A stretch of DNA of 64,000 bases from Psychrobacter namhaensis (GCF_016107545.1 NZ_JABASS010000004.1:1-64000), one strand, 5' to 3'; shown: positions 7,759-17,891, counted from the first letter of the stretch. Numbers and translations are program-made. Notes: generated by a model from the letters alone, not told the origin.

Positions 7759-10737
7759 ATGAGCGATAATATGAGCGACAGTAATCACAACTCCCACCAG
7801 GCACTCGACCCCAAAGCCCTACCAAACTTTGACACCATGCCCAATGTCGCGACCATGGACACCAGTCACGTCGACAAAGACCAACCGCCTTTTATTTTGG
7901 TTGATGGCTCTTATTATCTATTTCGTACTTATCACGCTTTACCAAAAACCATGCAAAACTCGCAAGGGCTGGTAACCAATGCCATTCGTGGCACGCTCAA
8001 TGCGCTGCTAAAACTGATGCGTCGTTATCATCCAACCCATATGGCCGTGTGTTTTGATACCAAGTCGCCGACTTTTCGCCATCATATGTCTGCTGATTAC
8101 AAGGCGGCTCGTCCACCCATCGATGTAGAGTTGGTAGAACAGATTCCTTACATTCATCGTTTAGTGATCGCGTTAGGCATTCCGCTGTTACGCATCGAAG
8201 GCGCAGAAGCCGATGACATTATCGGCACACTGGCCCACCGTGCGGTTGAACAAGGTCATCATGTGGTCATCTCCACGGGCGATAAAGACATGATGCAGCT
8301 GGTCAATGACTGCGTGATACTAGAAGACAGCTTTACTGGTAAAGTGACGGACACCCAAGCGGTCATTGATAAATTCGGTATCAACCCAAATCAAATGATT
8401 GATTTTTTAACTTTAATGGGTGACGCCTCTGACGGTATCAAAGGCGTGCCTGGTATCGGTAAAAAAACCGCGAAAGACCTGCTTATTGAGTATGGCACCA
8501 TTGACAATATGTTAAAGCACATTGGCTTTATTAAAGGCCGCGGAGCCAAAGGTCTGATTGAGCACGCAGACGATATTCCGTTCAATGCAAAGCTGGCCAC
8601 TATCGTCACAGATTTGGAGATCGGTCAAGACTGGAATGACTTAAAAATCAATACAGACCCTTGTGCCCACATAAATGAGTTGCGCGAGCTGTATGGTGAG
8701 CTTGAGTTTAGAAATGAGCTGGCATCGCTTGATCATCCCAACCATCCCGCCAATGCTAATGGGAACGGCTCGCAAAGTGTCGCTGATAGCCAAGCGGATG
8801 CCAAATCCCAAGCGCAAATCGCCAAATCGCTACAATCAACCAAGATCGACAATATCAAAGACAGTAAACATCATGACAAAGCATGGCACACTGTTTTAGA
8901 TGAGCCGGCATTTGATAATTTGGTCAAATTATTAGAATCTGCGCCGCACTTCGTCATTGATACCGAGACGACCAGCGTTCACTGGCGCGAGGCACAAATC
9001 GTCGGTCTATCTTTTGCCGTACAAGCCCATGAAGCTTATTATATACCGCTAACGCACAGCTTAGAGGGCGATGAGCTGACAGCCAAGCAACTTGACCGCG
9101 ACATGGTATTGGCACGCTTAAAGCCTATTTTAGAAAACCCAAGCATTGGTAAAATCGGTCAACATTTAAAATACGACGCTCATATCCTCGCCCACTCCGG
9201 TATTGACCTCATCGGTGCCATCCATGAGCAGCCAAATAACTGGGCAATGGATACCATGCTCGCCAGCTATGTGATTAATGCGGCTGTCACTCGTCATGGT
9301 ATGGACGATCTGGCACGGCACTATCTGCAAACGCAAACCATCAGCTATGAAGATGTCGCTGGCAAAGGGGCGAAACAAGTCACCTTTGATCAAGTCGCCA
9401 TTGATATCGCCAGTGACTACGCGTGTGAAGATGCCGATATCACTTATCAGCTGTTTGACGTGTTTAGCGTCGAGCTTGCTAATGACGCCAATAATGCCAA
9501 ATTACTCCATGAGCTAGAGATTCCAACGGCCCAAATACTTTGTCAAATGGAAGCGCACGGTATCCTAATCAAACGCTCATTTTTGAACGAGCTGTCCAAA
9601 CGCTTTGATGAAGAAATCATTGCCTTAGAAAAACGCGCGTATGAAGTCGCTGGCGAAGCATTTAACTTAGGCTCACCGAAACAGCTTGGTGAGATGCTGT
9701 TTGACAAACTGGGCGTCCCTGGTGGTAAAAAAACCAAGTCTGGTCAATACTCAACAGGTGAGGCGGTCTTGTCAAAGATTGACCATCCATTGGTTGAAAT
9801 CGTCCTTGAATATCGCGGTCTTTCTAAGCTAAAAAGTACTTATACCGATGCGCTTGATAATGTGGCAGATGCTAAGACTGATCGCGTCCATACCAGCTAC
9901 CATCAAGCATTAACCAGTACGGGCAGGCTGTCCTCAACCGATCCTAACTTGCAAAACATTCCGATCCGTACGGCCACAGGTCGCCTGATTCGCCAAGCCT
10001 TTATCGCACCAGAAGGTCGCGTGATCTTGGCCGCGGATTACTCACAAATTGAACTGCGTTTGATGGCGCATTTTTCAGGCGATAGCAACCTGACTCGTGC
10101 CTTTAACGAAGGGCTGGATATTCACGCGGCCACCGCGGCCGAAGTGCTTGGAAAGGATGTCTCAGACGTGACACCAACCGAGCGCCGTAATGCCAAAGCC
10201 ATTAACTTTGGACTGCTCTATGGTATGAGCGCCTTTGGCCTTGCCAAGCAGATACAAATGAGTCGCGGCGAAGCGCAAGATTATATCGATATGTACTTTG
10301 AGCGTTATCCAGGCGTCAAGAACTATATGATCAACACGCGTACCAGCGCTTATGAGCAAGGCTATGTCGAGACGATACTGGGTCGCAAACTCTACACGCC
10401 CGATATCACTCACAGCAATCGTATGGTCAAACAGGGCGCTGAGCGTGCGGCGATCAATGCACCGCTACAAGGCTCTGCCGCTGATTTGATTAAACTTGCC
10501 ATGATTGCCGTTGATAAAGTATTACCAAAAGATCAGGCCAAAATGCTGCTACAAGTGCATGATGAATTGGTATTTGAAGTTGATACGGATAAAGTGGATG
10601 AGATTAGCCAGTTGATTACCGATGCGATGCAAGATGTCTTGACCACGACAGCGGTAGATAAAGGTTGGAGTGTAGACTTTGCCGTGCCGTTACTCGTTGA
10701 GACTGATAGTGGGCAAAACTGGGATGAGGCGCATTAA
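7759..10737 (+). CDS. polA: DNA polymerase I
   Basis: Pol I (992 aa from this start) removes RNA primers and fills gaps in replication and repair. Three domains are visible. The 5' nuclease (about 45-320) starts at ILVDGSYYLFRTYHAL and includes EAEADDIIGTLA, STGDKDMMQLV and GVPGIGKKTA. The 3'-5' exonuclease (about 385-575) has FVIDTETTS and YACEDAD, so the proofreading acidic residues are intact. The polymerase (about 600-992) has motif A DYSQIELRLMAH, motif B RRNAKAINFGLLYGMS and motif C VHDELVFEV. E. coli Pol I is 928 aa; the extra length is an N-terminal extension of about 40 residues and a Gln/Ser/Ala-rich linker near residue 340. An in-frame GTG at 7750 is also possible, but ATG at 7759 is preferred. 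Confidence 0.96.
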   Translation: MSDNMSDSNHNSHQALDPKALPNFDTMPNVATMDTSHVDKDQPPFILVDGSYYLFRTYHALPKTMQNSQGLVTNAIRGTLNALLKLMRRYHPTHMAVCFDTKSPTFRHHMSADYKAARPPIDVELVEQIPYIHRLVIALGIPLLRIEGAEADDIIGTLAHRAVEQGHHVVISTGDKDMMQLVNDCVILEDSFTGKVTDTQAVIDKFGINPNQMIDFLTLMGDASDGIKGVPGIGKKTAKDLLIEYGTIDNMLKHIGFIKGRGAKGLIEHADDIPFNAKLATIVTDLEIGQDWNDLKINTDPCAHINELRELYGELEFRNELASLDHPNHPANANGNGSQSVADSQADAKSQAQIAKSLQSTKIDNIKDSKHHDKAWHTVLDEPAFDNLVKLLESAPHFVIDTETTSVHWREAQIVGLSFAVQAHEAYYIPLTHSLEGDELTAKQLDRDMVLARLKPILENPSIGKIGQHLKYDAHILAHSGIDLIGAIHEQPNNWAMDTMLASYVINAAVTRHGMDDLARHYLQTQTISYEDVAGKGAKQVTFDQVAIDIASDYACEDADITYQLFDVFSVELANDANNAKLLHELEIPTAQILCQMEAHGILIKRSFLNELSKRFDEEIIALEKRAYEVAGEAFNLGSPKQLGEMLFDKLGVPGGKKTKSGQYSTGEAVLSKIDHPLVEIVLEYRGLSKLKSTYTDALDNVADAKTDRVHTSYHQALTSTGRLSSTDPNLQNIPIRTATGRLIRQAFIAPEGRVILAADYSQIELRLMAHFSGDSNLTRAFNEGLDIHAATAAEVLGKDVSDVTPTERRNAKAINFGLLYGMSAFGLAKQIQMSRGEAQDYIDMYFERYPGVKNYMINTRTSAYEQGYVETILGRKLYTPDITHSNRMVKQGAERAAINAPLQGSAADLIKLAMIAVDKVLPKDQAKMLLQVHDELVFEVDTDKVDEISQLITDAMQDVLTTTAVDKGWSVDFAVPLLVETDSGQNWDEAH

Positions 10738-10767
10738 TCGCTGATTTCAGTTGGCTAAGATATAAAA

Positions 10768-10817
10768 TGAGTTGGTTTTTTAAGCGCTCAAAAAAAAGCG
10801 CAAAGAAAGCCAACTCA
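10768..10817. other. Nested hairpin downstream of polA
   Basis: An outer arm pair TGAGTTGG/CCAACTCA (10768-10775 and 10810-10817) encloses an inner pair GCGCT/AGCGC (10784-10788 and 10797-10801) with an A-rich loop. The position, 30 bases after polA, suggests a transcript-end or processing structure. There is no U-tract after the outer stem. Confidence 0.45.
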
Positions 10818-10854
10818 CCAGTGCTAATGCGCACTAACATAACAGTTTGGAGAG

Positions 10855-10996
10855 TACAGTCGATTCACTTTAAGAACGATATAAGGCGACTGGAATGAAT
10901 TTTTCGCAGCCTCTGTATTAGCAGCAAGCAAGGAAAATTGATACCAGTCGCATGTCGCTATTAACGTATCAATTTTATTTTGTACTGCCTATAGTT
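10855..10996. repeat. Structured interspersed repeat, copy A
   Basis: The core at 10886-10951 begins GCGACTGG and ends CCAGTCGC, a perfect 8-bp inverted pair. Between them is the conserved motif GCAGCCTCTGT followed by CAGCAAGCAAGGAAAATT. Five further copies in the window share this motif (core positions 20542, 30030, 31515, 32785, 60104). The outer limits are approximate, set by similarity to other copies and by a TATAGT near the right end. Confidence 0.85.
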
Positions 10997-11074
10997 AATC
11001 ATCATACTTATGGTTAAACACGTTGTGCTGTCCAGCTTAACCTTTCCTTATGACCAGTTGGTTAATATAACTAA

Positions 11075-11102
11075 CTGACCACAACAAATTTGGCGTTATA
11101 AT
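11075..11102 (+). promoter_or_regulatory. Probable promoter of the 11200 gene
   Basis: CTGACC (11075-11080) and a perfect TATAAT (11097-11102) are separated by 16 bases, about 100 bases upstream of the start codon. Confidence 0.55.
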
Positions 11103-11199
11103 AGCCGTCTATTAAATAGTATGTCATTGGATAATTTTCGATCTACGGTGAGCCTTTGCGCTCACTTTTTTATTTTTCAAAAACTAGGAGTTTCCTACT

Positions 11200-11697
11200 T
11201 TGGCTTCAGATGGCATCATTGAAATCCCTGGCAACTTGCTCTTGTTCGCCTGTTTGCTACGTTGCGCGCAATATCTTTGGCAGAGCCATCTTAAACAAAC
11301 ACGGGCTTTTTGGTTGGCTGCGGCACTGATATTTTTTACTGTGATACGCCGCGAATTGAACTACCTACCAGATTTATTTGTACCCAGTGACTTCTCATTT
11401 CTCAGCCAATCTTATGACTGGTGGGAAGATAGCATTTTGACCGTTATTTACCTCGTTGCGCTTGGCTTGCTGGCTTACTCAAGGCATTATCTTTATGCGG
11501 TATTGAAGCGCGTTCCTGTTTCTCTTTATCTCAGTGTCACGGCATTGGCGGTAATACAATATATGGGAGAAAATGCGATTATGTTCCCTCACACTATTGG
11601 CGGTATCGTCGAAGAGTTGACTGAAACGGTGATCTACACTATCGCTTTGGTTTATTTATGGCGATTGCACTTGAGCGATTATAGTGGTCAACCATAG
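11200..11697 (+). CDS. Unknown four-helix membrane protein
   Basis: This 165-aa protein is not recognised. Hydrophobic segments at about residues 8-25, 36-50, 78-95 and 106-125, with a further segment near 140-158, suggest an inner-membrane protein with four or five helices. Charged and aromatic residues between helices (RRELNYLPDLF and YDWWEDSIL) and the motif YMGENAIMFPH followed by EELTETVIY could be functional. The start is TTG at 11200 with TAGGAG eleven bases upstream; no ATG is in frame near the beginning. It has its own promoter and no operon partner. A quorum or stress function cannot be assigned. Confidence 0.65.
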   Translation: MASDGIIEIPGNLLLFACLLRCAQYLWQSHLKQTRAFWLAAALIFFTVIRRELNYLPDLFVPSDFSFLSQSYDWWEDSILTVIYLVALGLLAYSRHYLYAVLKRVPVSLYLSVTALAVIQYMGENAIMFPHTIGGIVEELTETVIYTIALVYLWRLHLSDYSGQP

Positions 11698-12131
11698 AGC
11701 GTAAGCAAGCCATAACGTCCTCCGACATCACGAACAATGCCGCGACCCTCTTACAGACACTGGCCAAAACTGTGCCCAGCTCCTCGATGCATTTGGTCAA
11801 TACCAGATTGGTGCCAACTAAGTCTTTAACATGATGTCATTACACCCCTCAAAAACTCATTATCATCTTATAAATTTCCATGACAGCTACTCAATATGAG
11901 TGGCCGTTGTTACTTGTCCTCACACGCTCATCGCTTGCGCTGCCGCTCTATTGATAAAATTACTGTCTCTCCTCTCTATACTCTAGCGGGTCTTCTTGAG
12001 TTATTGTTCGGGCTGTCTTACATTTTTTGAACATGCTGTGACAGCATACTACTATGAGTGGTCAATATAACGCGTCACACTATTCTTGATAAACAAAACC
12101 AATAATAACCATCGATAGTAAGGAACCCATT
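11698..12131. other. Long spacer, possibly with a decayed gene
   Basis: No intact gene was found in these 434 bases. The first 130 bases (to about 11830) are more GC-rich than the rest and keep frames open on both strands without a start or ribosome-binding site, as expected from a coding remnant. The rest is AT-rich spacer. No hairpin terminator was seen after the membrane protein gene. Confidence 0.35.
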
Positions 12132-12494
12132 ATGGACAACTCAAAAACCCCACTACCAAAAGAGATGGATCAAATTGATGGCAATGCCCGTCGCAACAAT
12201 GACAATAACGATGTCACTCTAGATAACCAAGACAACCAGTTAGTCGATTTAGACAACCCTATGCTACATACAACTGATGATGACGACGTGATTGATAACA
12301 GGGCAGGTTTTGATAATTCAGAAGTCGGCACGGATGCAACTCAAGGTTTGACGCCCATACATCGTCAGAATATCGATGAAGCACGTGTTGATGAGGTGTT
12401 GGTTCAAGACAACCTTGATGACAGTGACTATCCAGATGTGGTAGACATCGCGGATAAAGAAGCGGCAGAACGTAGTAATGATGATGATTTTTAA
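12132..12494 (+). CDS. Small acidic hypothetical protein
   Basis: The product (120 aa) is extremely rich in Asp and Asn, with several DNDND-type runs, no hydrophobic segment and no Cys. It is probably largely disordered and soluble. The function is unknown. The start ATG follows AAGGAACCCATT, a good ribosome-binding site, and a strong bidirectional terminator follows the stop; both support real expression. The composition leaves open ion binding or a solubility role, but nothing in the sequence decides it. Confidence 0.6.
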   Translation: MDNSKTPLPKEMDQIDGNARRNNDNNDVTLDNQDNQLVDLDNPMLHTTDDDDVIDNRAGFDNSEVGTDATQGLTPIHRQNIDEARVDEVLVQDNLDDSDYPDVVDIADKEAAERSNDDDF

Positions 12495-12549
12495 TAAAGC
12501 CACTTAAACCATTTTTTGGGTTTAGGCGTGTGTGCCTTATTTGCAACAT

Positions 12550-12596
12550 AAAAGCCCCTTTATTGCTATTATTTTACTGTTATTAAAGGGGCTTTT
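12550..12596. terminator. Bidirectional terminator between the acidic protein gene and hemH
   Basis: AAAAGCCCCTTTA and TAAAGGGGCTTTT form a perfect 13-bp stem that works in both directions between two convergent genes. Confidence 0.85.
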
Positions 12597-12619
12597 GATA
12601 CGAAAACAAACGTAACTAT

Positions 12620-13639
12620 TTACGCCCAACCTTCTAACGTTCCCGCCCAGCCTTGTACTAAGGGCACACTTAGGGCTTCGAGCAAATCAATGTGAGCCTC
12701 ATCAAGGTTTAGTGCTGGAATATAATGATACTCTTGCCCGCCAGCATTCAAAAAGTTATCACGGTTTTCAATCGCCAGCTCCTCTAACGTCTCGAGGCAA
12801 TCCGCTGAGAAGGCAGGGCTGATGACTTGTACCGAACGTACCCCTGACTTGCCCCAATCCTCCAGCACCACATCGGTATAGGGCTTGACCCACTCTTGTT
12901 TGCCAAAGCGTGATTGAAAGCTGATAATCCATTCATCGGCTTGCAAACCAAGCGCGTGCGCCACTTGCGCCGCCGTACACTTACAACGCTTAGGATATGG
13001 ATCACCTTTGTCCGCATAAGGTTGCGGGATACCATGAAAGCTAAACATGAGCTTATCAGGCTTGCCATGCTCTGCTTGAAAACGACGTACCGAATCGGCC
13101 AGTGCTTGAATGTACAGTGGGTGGGCAAAGTAATCTTTAACAATCGTATAGTTTGGCAAGTTGCGTTGCTTGAGCGTCCACTTAGTGAGCGCATCATACA
13201 CCGCCCCACCTGAAGAAGCCGAATACTGAGGGAACAAAGGCAAGATGACGAAATGGTCAACCCCTTCACCGCGCAACGTATCCATCACCTCAGGCAATCC
13301 AGGATTACCATAACTCATCGCTGGATGTACAGAGACACGAAAGGGGCCCGCACTATCCCCCAAACGCGGCTCTAACAACTCAACTTGGCGCTTTAGTATC
13401 TTACGAATCGGCGAGTCCCCTTCCCAAATGCTGGCATAAGCCTTTGCCACGCGTTTAGGGCGACTGGGCAAAACAAACAGGTTTAGAATAATCGCCCACA
13501 AGAATTTTGGGATTTCAATCACCCGTGGGTCTGACAAAAACTGTTTTAGGTAACGACGCACCGCAGGCGCGGTCGGCTCATCAGGTGTACCAAGGTTAAC
13601 TAATAGGACGGCGATACGGGGTGGCAGTTCAGGTTTCAT
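12620..13639 (-). CDS. hemH: Ferrochelatase
   Basis: HemH (339 aa) inserts ferrous iron into protoporphyrin IX, the last step of haem synthesis, at the cytosolic face of the membrane. The sequence shows the family start ([20 protein letters not shown]), the signature around the metal-binding His ([20 protein letters not shown]) and the second acidic site ([14 protein letters not shown]). The Cys pair in [11 protein letters not shown] is seen in some ferrochelatases. Length is standard. The gene is monocistronic, divergent from metX and convergent with the acidic protein gene. Confidence 0.95.
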   Translation of the reverse strand: MKPELPPRIAVLLVNLGTPDEPTAPAVRRYLKQFLSDPRVIEIPKFLWAIILNLFVLPSRPKRVAKAYASIWEGDSPIRKILKRQVELLEPRLGDSAGPFRVSVHPAMSYGNPGLPEVMDTLRGEGVDHFVILPLFPQYSASSGGAVYDALTKWTLKQRNLPNYTIVKDYFAHPLYIQALADSVRRFQAEHGKPDKLMFSFHGIPQPYADKGDPYPKRCKCTAAQVAHALGLQADEWIISFQSRFGKQEWVKPYTDVVLEDWGKSGVRSVQVISPAFSADCLETLEELAIENRDNFLNAGGQEYHYIPALNLDEAHIDLLEALSVPLVQGWAGTLEGWA

Positions 13640-14041
13640 AGCAGCACTGTTTTAGGAGTAGGTTAATTAGAGAAAAACATGGGATCATGTCAAAGATTAG
13701 CAGATAAAAGAGTGTTAAGTCATTATTGAATGAACGCCCGATTAGTGTAGCATTTTATCCCTTAACAACGCATGAGAAAAGATCACTTATATCGTATGAT
13801 ACTCGATCACTATTCTTTATCACCCACCATTATCTATCTATTATACCGTCACGATAAAAACTCGGCTCAAAAGATGTCCCTCGAAGGTTGTACTCATATG
13901 CGCATCACCATACAATAGGCAAGCGCGTTGTAGTAAACAAAGTGTAGGTAAAAAAACGTAGGTAAAAACAATGTCGGCAACACAGCCTATCGACATATTG
14001 CCATTTTATTTTATTGATGATTGTTGTCTTGCGAGGTAGCT
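13640..14041. other. hemH-metX divergent spacer
   Basis: This 400-base region must hold the promoters of both hemH and metX. No SAM or B12 riboswitch motif and no clear MetJ or MetR box was recognised. There is a loose direct repeat near 13946-13972 (GTAGGTAAAAA twice). Nothing else stands out. Confidence 0.3.
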
Positions 14042-15502
14042 TTGAACGCACGCCCTGATAATACCAGTGACCAGCTCCCAAAAGATGAAGCTGATTTGAC
14101 TAGCCAAGTGGACACTGTTGGCTCAGTTGGGCTTGTCACGCCCGAGATTTTTCACTTCCCTGAGCCATTAACCTTAGAGTGCAATCGTACCCTGCCCTCG
14201 TTTGACTTGATCGTCGAAACTTATGGCACGCTCAACCGCGATAAGTCGAATGCCATACTTATTTGTCATGCGCTGTCAGGCAGCCATCATGCGGCAGGTT
14301 TTCATAGTGCCGATGACAAAAAGGCTGGCTGGTGGGACAACATGATTGGCCCGAATAAAGCCATCGACACCAATCAATTCTATGTGGTGTGTGTCAACAA
14401 TATCGGTAGCTGCTTTGGCTCCACAGGCCCCACAACGATCAATCCAGACCGCGTCAGCTCAGACGAGCATCATTTAGACAAACCACATACAAGTGATCAT
14501 AACGAAGCTCAAGTTTATGGGCCTGATTTCCCTTTGGTCACCATTAAAGACTGGGTAAAAACCCAAGCCATGCTGTCAGACCGCCTAGGCATTGACGTTT
14601 GGCACGCCATCGTCGGTGGCTCAATGGGCGGGATGCAGGCGCTACAATGGTCGGTTGATTACCCAGATAGGCTTAAGCGCTGTGTGGTGATTGCCAGTAC
14701 CCCCAAGCTGTCCGCACAAAATATCGCCTTCAATGAAGTCGCGCGTCAGTCCATTCTCTCTGATCCTGACTTCAAAGACGGGCGCTACTTACAAGCAGGC
14801 ACTTATCCTCGTCGTGGCCTGATCCTAGCGCGCATGGTCGGACATATCACCTATTTGACCGATGACGCCATGAAAGCCAAATTCGGCCGTGATTTAAAAT
14901 CCGGCAAGTTTATGTATGGCTACGATGTCGAGTTCCAAGTCGAAAGCTATCTACGCTATCAGGGCGAACGCTTTAGCGAAAACTTCGATGCCAATACATA
15001 TTTGCTAATGACCAAGGCGCTAGATTACTTTGATCCGACGCGTGATTATCCAGCAGCACTGGCAACAGAATCGACAGAACCATTAGTCCCACTTGAGGAC
15101 TCAATTGGCGCATCAGTCGAAGCCACCAAGAAAGCCACTCAAAATGCACTAGAAGAGACGGTAACCTCGATAGATGAGGGCGAGAATAACCGTCAGCAAG
15201 AGCTTAACGCACTTAAAGCCGCCTTTGCTCACACCCAGTGCCAATATTTGGTCGTGTCATTCACCACTGACTGGCGCTTTGCCCCAGAGCGCTCACAAGA
15301 GATTGTCGATGCGCTGATGGCCACGGGTAAGCCGGTCAACTACATTAATGTCGATGCACCGCACGGTCATGACTCATTCTTATTTGATATTCCGCGTTAT
15401 ATGGGCGCCGTCAAAGGGTTTTTAACCGCGCCATTTATAACAGGTAGCCTGCCGAAAAACAGCCGCGGTAACAGTCATCAAAAAACAGGAGCGCGCTCAT
15501 GA
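14042..15502 (+). CDS. metX: Homoserine O-acyltransferase
   Basis: MetX (486 aa) activates L-homoserine with acetyl-CoA or succinyl-CoA for methionine synthesis; sequence by eye does not decide the acyl donor. The alpha/beta-hydrolase fold is visible: the nucleophile elbow [10 protein letters not shown], the oxyanion segment [10 protein letters not shown], and the Asp and His of the triad in [11 protein letters not shown] and APHGHDSF. Residues of about 340-390 form a low-complexity insertion rich in Glu, Thr and Ala that is absent from shorter homologues. The start is TTG at 14042, chosen for GAGG six bases upstream; the frame opens at 14021 with another TTG. It overlaps metW by the ATGA junction, so both are translated together. 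Confidence 0.92.
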   Translation: MNARPDNTSDQLPKDEADLTSQVDTVGSVGLVTPEIFHFPEPLTLECNRTLPSFDLIVETYGTLNRDKSNAILICHALSGSHHAAGFHSADDKKAGWWDNMIGPNKAIDTNQFYVVCVNNIGSCFGSTGPTTINPDRVSSDEHHLDKPHTSDHNEAQVYGPDFPLVTIKDWVKTQAMLSDRLGIDVWHAIVGGSMGGMQALQWSVDYPDRLKRCVVIASTPKLSAQNIAFNEVARQSILSDPDFKDGRYLQAGTYPRRGLILARMVGHITYLTDDAMKAKFGRDLKSGKFMYGYDVEFQVESYLRYQGERFSENFDANTYLLMTKALDYFDPTRDYPAALATESTEPLVPLEDSIGASVEATKKATQNALEETVTSIDEGENNRQQELNALKAAFAHTQCQYLVVSFTTDWRFAPERSQEIVDALMATGKPVNYINVDAPHGHDSFLFDIPRYMGAVKGFLTAPFITGSLPKNSRGNSHQKTGARS

Positions 15503-16116
15503 GAATGGACCATCAGTTGGCTGAGCGCTGGATTGCCCCGCACTCACACGTGCTCGACTTGGGCTGCGGTAATGGCGAGCTGCTCGCGCACTTGCAACAA
15601 AACCGCGGTGTGTCGGGATATGGGCTGGAGATTGATGAAGAAAAAATCAATGACGGCATTGCCAAAGGTCTATCTATTATTGAGCAAGATCTCAATGATG
15701 GTTTAGCACGTTTCGCTGATAACAGCTTTGACACTGTCGTTATGGCGCGGGCCCTACAAGCGGTAAAATCACCAGATGTATTATTGCTTGATATGCTGCG
15801 GGTGGCTCGCGAGGCCGTCATTACCTTTCCTAACTTTGCTCACTGGCAAAACCGCCTACACTTGGGACTAAAAGGCCTCATGCCCGTCTCAGAAGCTCTG
15901 CCTTATGAATGGTATAACACCCCAAATATTCATCTGTGTACCTTTAAAGACTTTGAGCAGCTGTGCGCCAAGCACGATATTCATATCATCAACCGCTTTG
16001 CGGTCAGTGACTCTGAGAAAGGTCACACGACTCTAATGAAGTCGTTGATACGACAAGCTCCCAATCTGTTGGCCGATGTGGCTATTTACCGTGTCACCAA
16101 ACAACAGCCAAAATAA
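15499..16116 (+). CDS. metW: MetW, SAM-dependent methyltransferase-like protein
   Basis: MetW (205 aa) is the usual partner of MetX in proteobacteria and is reported to support its acyltransferase activity. The Rossmann methyltransferase fold is present with motif [12 protein letters not shown] and the acidic residue ending beta 2 (GLEIDEEKI). The family block [15 protein letters not shown] is also clear. The start ATG overlaps the metX stop (ATGA), which indicates translational coupling. The true substrate of MetW is not established. Confidence 0.92.
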   Translation: MRMDHQLAERWIAPHSHVLDLGCGNGELLAHLQQNRGVSGYGLEIDEEKINDGIAKGLSIIEQDLNDGLARFADNSFDTVVMARALQAVKSPDVLLLDMLRVAREAVITFPNFAHWQNRLHLGLKGLMPVSEALPYEWYNTPNIHLCTFKDFEQLCAKHDIHIINRFAVSDSEKGHTTLMKSLIRQAPNLLADVAIYRVTKQQPK

Positions 16117-16516
16117 TCCAAAGGTTTATTAATGAGCGTGCAGCGGTTCCATAAGGACAGTTTTTAACCTTAACACGGTATTAATCCTTTATTGCGCTTA
16201 AGTAACTCTATGATTTTATTGAAGACAATGAAGTACAAATAGGAATTAAATCGTGTAATTAGTATTTGAGTTTCGTAAGTTTGGGTGTTAAGCTAGCAAA
16301 ATAGTGTCAATCGCACCATGTTTTTCACCGTTTATCGGTTGAATTCAGGCCATCTGCCATGACTTTATGCGTTGTCACACTACAATGATGAATGATATTG
16401 CTAATAATTAGGTAAGTTGCTAAAGCAAGATTTCACCTAATTGTTATCACCGTCTAAACGGATTTGACGGTACAACTTTTTCTTTTGCTTATTAACTGCC
16501 TAATTTTGGAGCTGCT
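16117..16516 (+). other. Spacer before the Sel1 gene with an imperfect hairpin
   Basis: No gene was found. An inverted pair AATTAGGT/ACCTAATT (16406-16413 and 16435-16442) encloses an inner TTGC/GCAA, about 75 bases before the Sel1 gene start, and could fold in its leader RNA. The rest is AT-rich. No clear terminator follows metW. Confidence 0.35.
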
Positions 16517-17098
16517 ATGAAATTATTAAAAGCTGCGTTGTTTACTGCCTTATTTTCTTGTGCCGGTATTGCCAACGCTGAGTTAATATCAAACGTACCA
16601 CTGGACACGTCACGCTTTGAGCTGATGCCTATCAGTGAGCTATCCAATCGTGCGGCTCAAGGTAATGACCATGCTCAGTTTTACCTAGCCAAGCGTTTGC
16701 AAAAAGGTGAAGGGGTTGCCCAAAACACGCAACAAGCGATTCAGTGGTACACCAAAGCAGCAAACCAAGGCGTCGCTCCTGCTCAATTGAACCTTGCCAT
16801 CATGTACTTACGCGGTGAAGGTGTCCAACCAAACTTGCAACAAGCCCGTGTTTGGTTAGAGAAAGCCGCCATGCGTGGCGATAACCGTGCTAGCTATACG
16901 CTTGCGTTGTTAGACGAAAAGCAAAAAAATCTTGTCGATGCGTATAAATGGTACGACTTGGCTGCCCGTGATGGTATGCTCGATGAAAAAGTCCGTAACA
17001 AAGCCCGCGGCAAAATCGGTCAGTTGGCATTGAACTTATCAAGTGCAGATATCGCGAGCGCCCGCAACCAAGCGGATACTTGGTTCCAGAGTAAGTAA
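16517..17098 (+). CDS. Exported Sel1-repeat protein
   Basis: The product (193 aa) has a signal peptide (AALFTALFSCAGIANA) with cleavage expected after residue 21. Sel1 repeats follow: AAQGNDHAQFYLAKRLQKGEG, AANQGVAPAQLNLAIMYLRGEG and AAMRGDNRASYTLALLDE, plus a C-terminal half-repeat ending in a helix. Such periplasmic solenoid proteins serve as interaction scaffolds, and specific partners are unknown. The ATG has GGAG eight bases upstream. The gene is monocistronic with its own terminator. Confidence 0.85.
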   Translation: MKLLKAALFTALFSCAGIANAELISNVPLDTSRFELMPISELSNRAAQGNDHAQFYLAKRLQKGEGVAQNTQQAIQWYTKAANQGVAPAQLNLAIMYLRGEGVQPNLQQARVWLEKAAMRGDNRASYTLALLDEKQKNLVDAYKWYDLAARDGMLDEKVRNKARGKIGQLALNLSSADIASARNQADTWFQSK

Positions 17099-17130
17099 GT
17101 TTAACAAAATACAATTTTAGTTTAAAAATA

Positions 17131-17158
17131 AAAATCCAGCCTTTGAGCTGGATTTTTT
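17131..17158 (+). terminator. Terminator after the Sel1 gene
   Basis: AAAATCCAGC and GCTGGATTTT pair around a six-base loop, followed by TT. It may also serve the convergent gene at 17174. Confidence 0.9.
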
Positions 17159-17173
17159 ATTATTGGCTTCTTA

Positions 17174-17569
17174 TTATTCATCATCATAAATTTGCTGTAT
17201 CGTTTTACCACCTTTAAACTTAATAACTCTTTTAGTTATTTTTCGACCCTCACCACTTGCTCCTAAACTTAATCCTTCATTACTACCTCTAGCTCCAACG
17301 TGACCTTCGCCTGAAATATCATAATATTCTTCTATTTCTACTTCTTCAGCGTTTTCTATTCTTCTAGCAATAGCCATTTCTTGAGCAGCTTTAGCCTGAT
17401 TCTGTAAAACACGTGCTCTAATATCCTCTTTGATAGATTCTTCTTCTAACACTTTCAAGTTAGATTGGTCGGTGTCATCGCTAAAATCTTGGATACGACT
17501 ATTGAGAACTTCATAAAGCACCTGAGATGGAAACATTGCTGCTCTTAATATATTTAATGGATCTACCAT
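17174..17569 (-). CDS. Orphan hypothetical protein, AT-rich gene
   Basis: This 131-aa protein is not recognised. The N-terminal third (MVDPLNILRAAMFPSQVLYE) contains an amphipathic start. A charged helical stretch (about 40-80, many Glu, Ala and Arg) looks coiled-coil forming. The C-terminal third has a Gly-rich part (SGEGHVGARGSNEGLSLGAS) and ends with a basic then acidic tail. No signal peptide or membrane helix is seen. ATG follows TAGGAATTATT, a good ribosome-binding site. Base composition is clearly more AT-rich than its neighbours, and it lies alone beside a long palindrome, which hints at acquired DNA. Confidence 0.6.
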   Translation of the reverse strand: MVDPLNILRAAMFPSQVLYEVLNSRIQDFSDDTDQSNLKVLEEESIKEDIRARVLQNQAKAAQEMAIARRIENAEEVEIEEYYDISGEGHVGARGSNEGLSLGASGEGRKITKRVIKFKGGKTIQQIYDDE

Positions 17570-17676
17570 AATAATTCCTAAAATTTAATCATAAGTAGAT
17601 TGAATAATAGCATTAGTATTACTTTGGCATTTGAAAATTTTTTTCATCCAAAAGGCTTATATTTCTAGTTGCTAAA

Positions 17677-17717
17677 CACCTTTAAAATATCATTCTGACT
17701 ATGATATTTTAAAGGTG
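17677..17717. repeat. Perfect 17-bp palindrome with 7-base loop
   Basis: CACCTTTAAAATATCAT at 17677-17693 is matched exactly by its reverse complement at 17701-17717. It lies between the divergent orphan gene (17569) and trhO (17892). Neither side has a T-run, so a simple terminator is unlikely. An operator, an RNA hairpin or the remnant of a mobile element are possible. Confidence 0.8.
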
Positions 17718-17891
17718 CTACTACAATGCTACATTCAATTAGAACATTAATATTTTTAAGTTTCAAAACCCACCCAAAATTTGCTACACTACGCGCGCAT
17801 TGGCCAATTCCACAATTGCACCAATGTTTTATCACTTCAAAAAACTTAACGTATTGCACTAGGTTTGCGACCTAGCCAGCAGGAGAAAGAC

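Noticed and set aside
13640-14041. SAM riboswitch before metX
   Set aside because: No conserved SAM-I or SAM-II sequence blocks could be recognised.
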